NCBI GenBank assembly: GCA_964532655.1
Contig: CAZHMZ010000172.1
Location: 1 to 7,554, forward strand
Direction: 5' to 3'
Source of the DNA: JAJFTV01 sp964532655
Lineage (GTDB): Bacteria > Chloroflexota > Anaerolineae > Anaerolineales > Anaerolineaceae
Length of the DNA stretch: 7,554 nucleotides
Shown piece by piece: positions 1-4,717 of the stretch. The position numbers and the translations under genes are program-made. The notes under the pieces were generated by a model. That model was not told where the DNA came from and did no database searches. It worked only from the letters and a program-made list of their open reading frames with translations. The stretch's first letter is position 1, and every line of letters starts with the position of its first letter.

Positions 1-865
1 CGTGACCATCGGTTCTTTTGACGGCGTTCATCTGGGTCATCAGGTTTTGATGTCTCAATTAATTGAGATCGCGCGCCAGAAATCCCTGCCATCCGTTGTT
101 GTTACCTTTTTCCCGCACCCCATCGTTGTTCTGCGAGGTCTCCAGCATCCGTTTTATCTGACCCTGCCGGAAGAAAAGGCCGGCATTTTGCACCGCCTGG
201 GCATCGACTACGTGGTGACCATTCCATTTACGAGAACGCTCTCTGAAAAAACCCCGTTTGAATTTATGTCGATGCTGCATGACCACCTAAACGTGCGGGA
301 ACTGGTCATCGGACCGGATTTTGCCCTTGGGAAAGATCGCCTGGGCAACCCGGATACACTGCGCGAGATCGGCAAGACGATGGGCTACAACGTAGAGATT
401 GTTCCCTTCAGGCAGGATCAGGATGGACGCATTTCCTCCAGCCGCATCCGCACCAGCCTGACGACCGGACAGATCGAAACGGCCAATGCGCTGTTGGGCC
501 GCCCTTATACCATACCGGTTACATTGTCAGTTACGGGAACGTCAGAGGCGGATGAGGGTGGAACAACCAGGGTTGAATTGAGCTGCGACCCCATGCAGCT
601 TTTACCGGCAGCAGGGTTGTACAACGCTTTCGTCGAACAGGACCCGGCTAATCGTTTCACATTGTTCATCCGCTCCGCTGTCAGTCAGGGAAAACCGCCG
701 CTGACAGGCTGGCTTCCTGCGCCAATCAGGCGATTAATCAGCGCCAACCAGCCAACCTGCCTATCAATCGTCTCAGCGGCTGATACTCTGCCCCTCACAC
801 TGTCCGGTATCGCTGAGAACGATCCGATCCTCACTGAAATCAACCGTGAATTGAAAGGAGACTGA
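1..865 (+). CDS. ribF: RibF, FAD synthetase (FMN adenylyltransferase) with degenerate riboflavin kinase domain; 5'-truncated
   Basis: This cytoplasmic enzyme transfers AMP from ATP to FMN to make FAD; classical RibF also phosphorylates riboflavin. Counting residues from the GTG at base 2, the nucleotidyltransferase motifs appear in order: GSFDGVHLGH (4-13), TFFPHP (35-40), IGPDFALGKDRLG (103-115) and ISSSRIR (144-150), followed by LLGRPY (164-169). The adenylyltransferase domain therefore looks intact. The reading frame is open at the left edge and the first motif sits almost on it, so the true start lies upstream and GTG at base 2 is an internal Val. The C-terminal part (about 170-287) is where riboflavin kinase should be. 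I see no G-x-PTAN motif and no N-I-G-x-x-P-T segment; only LPAAGLY resembles the P-x-x-G-V-Y segment. FAD synthesis is well supported, but kinase activity is doubtful. The stop codon lies one base before thyX, suggesting an operon. Confidence 0.93.
   Translation, partial: VTIGSFDGVHLGHQVLMSQLIEIARQKSLPSVVVTFFPHPIVVLRGLQHPFYLTLPEEKAGILHRLGIDYVVTIPFTRTLSEKTPFEFMSMLHDHLNVRELVIGPDFALGKDRLGNPDTLREIGKTMGYNVEIVPFRQDQDGRISSSRIRTSLTTGQIETANALLGRPYTIPVTLSVTGTSEADEGGTTRVELSCDPMQLLPAAGLYNAFVEQDPANRFTLFIRSAVSQGKPPLTGWLPAPIRRLISANQPTCLSIVSAADTLPLTLSGIAENDPILTEINRELKGD
854..860 (+). promoter_or_regulatory. Ribosome binding site of the thyX-like gene, inside the ribF 3' end
   Basis: AAAGGAG lies six bases before the ATG at 867, a near-ideal Shine-Dalgarno match and spacing. 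It overlaps the last ribF codons, and the ribF stop is one base before the ATG. This fixes the start of the downstream gene and suggests translational coupling of the two genes. Confidence 0.85.
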
Positions 866-866
866 G

Positions 867-2300
867 ATGACGGATGAGCGAAGAATCTATCTGCTGGATC
901 CCAAAGAACTTTCTCCTGAAACCATCGCCGTCGCCTTTGCCAAAACATCTCGCTCCCCAAAATCCTTTGCCGAAATTGCCGGCGAACTTTCCGATGAAAC
1001 CAGCGCCGATTTTCATGAAAAATGGGTGGTAGGCTACGGTCATGCTTCTGTGGCGGAACATGCGGTTCTGCACATCGCCGTAGAAAATATCTCCCGTCTG
1101 GCGATTGAATGTCTTGAGAGCAACCGGCTTGCCTCGTATACCGAGAAATCGAGCCGTTATCAAAAGTGGAAAGCGGACAGCTTTTTCACTCCCGCCGAGC
1201 TGGATGATCAACCGGATCTGAAGGAAATCTATCAAAATACCTGCCGAACGCTTTTTGAAACGTATCTGCAATCGCTTCCAGCCATCAAATCTGTCGTCGA
1301 AACCGTGCAGCCGTGTGAGAAAGGTGAAAATCCCGATTCCTGGCAGGCCCGCATTCGCTCCGATTATATTGATGTGTGCCGTTACCTGCTGCCGGCCAGT
1401 TCTCTGGCTAACGTCGGTGTCACCATCAACGGGCGTGCTTTGGAATATGCGCTGATCAAGATGCTTTCTCACCCGCTGACTGAGGTACGCAGCATGGGTG
1501 AAGAGATCAAGGCTGTGGCGCTGCAAAACATCCCCACGCTGGTGAAGTACGCCCGCCCTTCTGCCTACCTCCAGACGGTTGAGCAGGCCATACCGGCTGT
1601 GGCTCAAACGTTTCCTTCTGCGGCTACGGATGCCTGTGCCTGCCGGCTGGTTTCGCATGATACTGAACTGGAAGAACAGGTGATTGCGGCTGTTCTATAC
1701 CGGTATGGCGAAAAATCTTATCTCCAATGCCAGCGGCTTGCTGCAGCGATGAACCCTGATCAGAAAAAAGCCTTTACAGAACAATTTTTGGGCAGTTGTT
1801 CGCGTTTTGATATACCCATTCGCGAACTGGAACATGCCACATATACATTCGATGTGGTGCTTGACCAGGGTGCTTATTTTGAGTTGAAACGCCATCGTAT
1901 GATGACCCAGACCGCTCAACCGCTCGCCATCAGCCTGGGGTATGCCCTGCCGAAGAAATTTGTCCTGGCCGGGATGCAGGATGTATTTCAGCAGGCCATG
2001 CAGAGAGTGCAAGATACCTATGCGCAGCTTTACGCGTGGAACCCCCACCTTGCATCCTACGTGGTGCCCAATGCTTTCAACCGCCGGGTGCTGATTACAG
2101 CCAACCTACGTACGCTGTTTCATTTCATCAGTCTGCGGGCGGCTCCCAATGCCCATTTTGCCATTCGCCGGATTGCCAACCTAATGCGTGAGGAAGTCCA
2201 ACGCGTTTCCCCCATTCTGGGCAGCTATCTGTTTCAGCCGGAAAACGAAACCTGGCAGGATATCGAAACCTGTCACTTCGAGTTCACCGGAACAAATTAG
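867..2300 (+). CDS. thyX: Tandem two-domain FAD-dependent thymidylate synthase-like protein (ThyX family)
   Basis: ThyX methylates dUMP to dTMP using methylene-tetrahydrofolate, NADPH and FAD. Typical ThyX is about 200-250 residues and works as a homotetramer; this protein is 477 residues and shows two ThyX-like halves. Half 1 has GYGHASVAEHA (57-67), a signature-like stretch SNRLASYTEKSSRY (85-98) and LANVGVTINGRALEY (180-194). Half 2 has KRHRMMTQTAQP (341-352), then ANLRTLFHFISLR (412-424) and AHFAIRR (429-435), matching the ThyX C-terminal segment. The family signature is RHRxxSxNExSxRY. Half 1 keeps R87, S90, E93, S95, R97 and Y98 but has Ser-Asn in place of the first Arg-His and Thr for Asn. 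Half 2 keeps R342-H343-R344 and loses the rest. The ATG at 867 has a strong RBS, and the gene is one base from ribF, which supplies FAD. Family membership is secure. Synthase activity is inferred; a paralog with another role is possible. Confidence 0.88.
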   Translation: MTDERRIYLLDPKELSPETIAVAFAKTSRSPKSFAEIAGELSDETSADFHEKWVVGYGHASVAEHAVLHIAVENISRLAIECLESNRLASYTEKSSRYQKWKADSFFTPAELDDQPDLKEIYQNTCRTLFETYLQSLPAIKSVVETVQPCEKGENPDSWQARIRSDYIDVCRYLLPASSLANVGVTINGRALEYALIKMLSHPLTEVRSMGEEIKAVALQNIPTLVKYARPSAYLQTVEQAIPAVAQTFPSAATDACACRLVSHDTELEEQVIAAVLYRYGEKSYLQCQRLAAAMNPDQKKAFTEQFLGSCSRFDIPIRELEHATYTFDVVLDQGAYFELKRHRMMTQTAQPLAISLGYALPKKFVLAGMQDVFQQAMQRVQDTYAQLYAWNPHLASYVVPNAFNRRVLITANLRTLFHFISLRAAPNAHFAIRRIANLMREEVQRVSPILGSYLFQPENETWQDIETCHFEFTGTN

Positions 2301-2337
2301 CATCCTTTCCGACTTCAATCATCTTTGAATCAGTCGT

Positions 2338-2362
2338 AAAACTGCCTTATTGGCAGTTTTTT
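2338..2362 (+). terminator. Intrinsic terminator after ribF-thyX
   Basis: A perfect 9-bp inverted repeat (AAAACTGCC at 2338-2346, GGCAGTTTT at 2352-2360) with a 5-base loop runs into a T tract ending at 2362. It lies 38 bases after the thyX stop and is the expected end of the ribF-thyX transcript. The A-rich left arm may also let it act weakly on the minus strand, but no minus-strand gene needs it here. Confidence 0.87.
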
Positions 2363-2408
2363 GGTTCGATAACCGACAGATACTGAATCTGTTTTCAGGA
2401 AAAAGCCG

Positions 2409-2414
2409 TATACT
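2409..2414 (+). promoter_or_regulatory. Possible -10 element for the methylase-like gene
   Basis: TATACT matches the sigma-70-type -10 consensus at five of six bases. It lies after the thyX terminator, where a new promoter is expected. It is only eight bases before the ATG at 2422, so transcription would start at or next to that codon and the mRNA would be nearly leaderless. No convincing -35 box is seen at normal spacing. This is a weak call made mainly from position. Confidence 0.3.
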
Positions 2415-2421
2415 TATTCAT

Positions 2422-4707
2422 ATGACAGCTATACGACCCATGTCAGAATATATGGATGACGGCCGTTCACTGCCTTATTTTGCGGGAGAAAGCATCCCTG
2501 TTGAAGCCCCATTACATCGCTTTTTACCTCCCGTACCCACCGGCGCACTGGCATATGGCCTGAGTACCCTCATCCCCCCGCACACCTGGGTGATTGATCC
2601 GTTTGGCGCATCCCCGCATTTGGCCGTTGAACTGGCTCAAGCCGGATACCAGGCGTTGATCATCTGCAACAATCCAATTCTCCAGTTTTACCTTGAGTTG
2701 ATCTGCTCCGCTCCTAAACGGCAGGATTTTATCGCTGCTCTGGCAGATTTTGCCAAAGAGAAGCAGGAAACCATGCGGGTGGAAACGTATCTTCAATCAC
2801 TCTATGAAACAAAATGCCCGCACTGCGGCAATATGGTTCAGGCTCAGGCGTTCACCTGGCGCAAAGAACCCCTGCAGATGCGCTCCAAAATTCTCTCATG
2901 CCCAAACTGCGGCTCGCAGGGTGAGTTCACGGTGGATGCCGAGGATGTGGAACGGTACAACTCCACCAGCCTTGATGCCCTGCACCGGGCGCGTGCCCTG
3001 CAACGGGTCAATATCAACCCGGATGTGTTGAAGGCCGCCGAAGATGTAAGTCAGGTGTACACAGCGCGGGCTCTCAACTTCCTGTTCACCTTCATCAACC
3101 GCATCGAACGGATGGATACCAGCCCATTTCATAAGAAATTGCTGAATGCCATCCTGTTTTTCCTGCTGGATGAGGGAAATTCGATGTGGAGCTGGCCGCT
3201 TTCGAAAACCCGGCCAAAAATCCTCTCCACGCCGGGTCAGTACCGCGAACCCAATCTGTGGCTGCTGATCGACAAAGCGATTGAACAGTGGAGCGCGTGG
3301 GAAAAACCGGTCGCGTTCAGCGTATGGCCCGATGTTCCGCAGGGAGATCAGGGCGTGTGCCTGTACAAAGGCCGCATATCAGGCTTCAAGGCTGATTCCG
3401 CTGATCGCCCGCTCACTTTTTCAGCAGCATGCACCGTTTTCCCGCGTCCCAACCAGGCATTCTGGAGCCTGACGGCTGTCTGGTCCGGCTGGTTATGGGG
3501 GAAAAACGCGGTGCTGCCCATGAAAAGCGCGCTCGAACGCCGCCGGTTCGATTGGAGCTGGTATGCTTCAGCGGTGCATCAAACACTCACCGGTCTGCAT
3601 GGGCTTCTGAGCAGCGGCACCCCTCTACTGGGTGCGGTCAGCGAAGCAGAACCTGCTTTTTTGGCCAGCACCCTGTATGCGGCAGAGAATGCCGGTTTCT
3701 CCGCACAAAGCTCAGCTATGCGATCTGATGAAGAAGTTGTTCAGGTGTTATGGAAAAATGAACCCACTTCTCACGCAAAACCGCCGCTGACCACCCACAC
3801 GGTATGCGTCGATGCAATTCGCAGATATCTAATGGAACGCGGCGAGCCCGCGGATGAACTGGAAGTCACCGCGGCCTGTTTATCGGACCTCACCCGGCGG
3901 CATCTGCTGTCTACCAGTGAAGAATCACTGCCGTATCACGTCATTAAGGATATCCAGCAGGAAGTCGCCGGTTTGCTGAGTGAAAACGGTCCATTCACCA
4001 GCTTGCAGATCCAACATGGAGCGCAGGAGAACCGTCTGTACTGGCTCAAAAACGAAGACCAACCCAGGTCGGTTACCCTATCAGATCGGGTTGAATGCGC
4101 ATTCCGGGAGCAGTTTTGGGATGTCAGTTCTCTGGATCCGGTCGAGGTCGATCGCGCCTTGTGCGCGCGCTTTCCTGGAAACCTGACACCGTCCTCCACG
4201 CTGGTGAAACAGATCACGGCTGCCTATACCGAACATCGTAAAGAATCCTCCGGCCCCCTTCACTGGCTGCCCGAGTTTGAACGCGAATCGCTGACCGATG
4301 AGAAACAGCGCACGGTGGATAACCTGCATACGCTGGGGATGCGCCTGAATTACGCCATCCACGCCGATCCTGATGTGATTTGGCAGGACGACGATCTGGG
4401 TGACCCTCAGTTCACTTTTTCGGTCATCGATCATGCGGCGGTAAGCGCGATCGCTTTTCAGGCTGCCGGAACGGGTACGCGTGTGATCGTCCTGCCGGAT
4501 TTGTTGCTGGGTCTGTTAATGTATAAGCTCAACAGCAACCCGATCCTCTCTGCGGCGATGAACGACCACATTAAGATCCTCACCTATCAAAACATAACGG
4601 ATCTTTGCAACAGGGAACTGCTGCAAAGATCCGATTTTTTCTCCGCGCTTGAAGGCAGCCAGTCGGGGCCTCAGCAGCCTTCGCAAATTTCGTTTTTCCC
4701 GCTTTAA
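2422..4707 (+). CDS. Zn-ribbon DNA methylase-like protein, probably catalytically inactive; function unknown
   Basis: This 761-residue protein resembles adenine-specific DNA methylases with a Zn-ribbon (COG1743-like). Residues 57-66 (VIDPFGASPH) sit where the AdoMet motif DPFxGSG is expected, followed by ICNNPILQFYLEL (81-93) at the D-x-NP position. Two Cys pairs, C132/C135 (CPHC) and C160/C163 (CPNC), form a zinc ribbon. Helical stretches at about 213-250 resemble the methylase core. The catalytic DPPY should lie near 337-345, but the sequence reads TVFPRPNQAFW followed by a Trp-rich segment (SLTAVWSGWLWG). Residues 382-440 resemble the closing part of the methylase fold, including AGF (424-426). 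The remaining 320 or so residues match nothing I recognise. The frame is open back to a TTG at 2350, but that lies inside the thyX terminator. ATG 2422 is preferred; 2440 and 2452 are alternatives, and none has a clear RBS. No signal peptide or membrane segment is seen. The homology is moderately sure; loss of catalysis is inferred. Confidence 0.72.
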   Translation: MTAIRPMSEYMDDGRSLPYFAGESIPVEAPLHRFLPPVPTGALAYGLSTLIPPHTWVIDPFGASPHLAVELAQAGYQALIICNNPILQFYLELICSAPKRQDFIAALADFAKEKQETMRVETYLQSLYETKCPHCGNMVQAQAFTWRKEPLQMRSKILSCPNCGSQGEFTVDAEDVERYNSTSLDALHRARALQRVNINPDVLKAAEDVSQVYTARALNFLFTFINRIERMDTSPFHKKLLNAILFFLLDEGNSMWSWPLSKTRPKILSTPGQYREPNLWLLIDKAIEQWSAWEKPVAFSVWPDVPQGDQGVCLYKGRISGFKADSADRPLTFSAACTVFPRPNQAFWSLTAVWSGWLWGKNAVLPMKSALERRRFDWSWYASAVHQTLTGLHGLLSSGTPLLGAVSEAEPAFLASTLYAAENAGFSAQSSAMRSDEEVVQVLWKNEPTSHAKPPLTTHTVCVDAIRRYLMERGEPADELEVTAACLSDLTRRHLLSTSEESLPYHVIKDIQQEVAGLLSENGPFTSLQIQHGAQENRLYWLKNEDQPRSVTLSDRVECAFREQFWDVSSLDPVEVDRALCARFPGNLTPSSTLVKQITAAYTEHRKESSGPLHWLPEFERESLTDEKQRTVDNLHTLGMRLNYAIHADPDVIWQDDDLGDPQFTFSVIDHAAVSAIAFQAAGTGTRVIVLPDLLLGLLMYKLNSNPILSAAMNDHIKILTYQNITDLCNRELLQRSDFFSALEGSQSGPQQPSQISFFPL
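4598..4640 (+). terminator. Strong terminator-like hairpin inside the 3' coding end of the methylase-like gene
   Basis: CGGATCTTTGCA (4598-4609) and TGCAAAGATCCG (4622-4633) are perfect 12-bp complements. The 12-base interior can fold further as CAG-GGAA-CTG with a GNRA-type tetraloop. The hairpin is followed by A and six Ts (4635-4640), the layout of an intrinsic terminator reading rightward. It lies wholly within codons, about 65 bases before the stop at 4705-4707. Read leftward, it lies 85 bases past the stop of the convergent PBP gene and is followed by a moderately T-rich stretch, so it may serve as that gene's terminator or as a two-way one. The structure is seen directly; its function and direction are inferred. 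Confidence 0.65.
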
Positions 4708-4717
4708 CTCACTTCTG

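Noticed and set aside
840..1658. Long open frame on the minus strand opposite ribF end and thyX
   Set aside because: It lies antisense to a well-supported ThyX-family gene, shows no recognisable motif, and its composition (rich in Arg, Gly, Phe, His) is typical of a reverse-complement shadow.
2350..2421. TTG at 2350 as start of the methylase-like protein
   Set aside because: It sits in the loop of the thyX intrinsic terminator and has no RBS. The added residues look like translated non-coding sequence, so ATG 2422 is preferred.
4330..4600. Possible nuclease-like domain at the C-terminus of the methylase-like protein
   Set aside because: The pattern of acidic residues (WQDDD) followed by a beta-like stretch hints at a PD-(D/E)XK fold, but no E-x-K or equivalent pair follows, so no nuclease is called.
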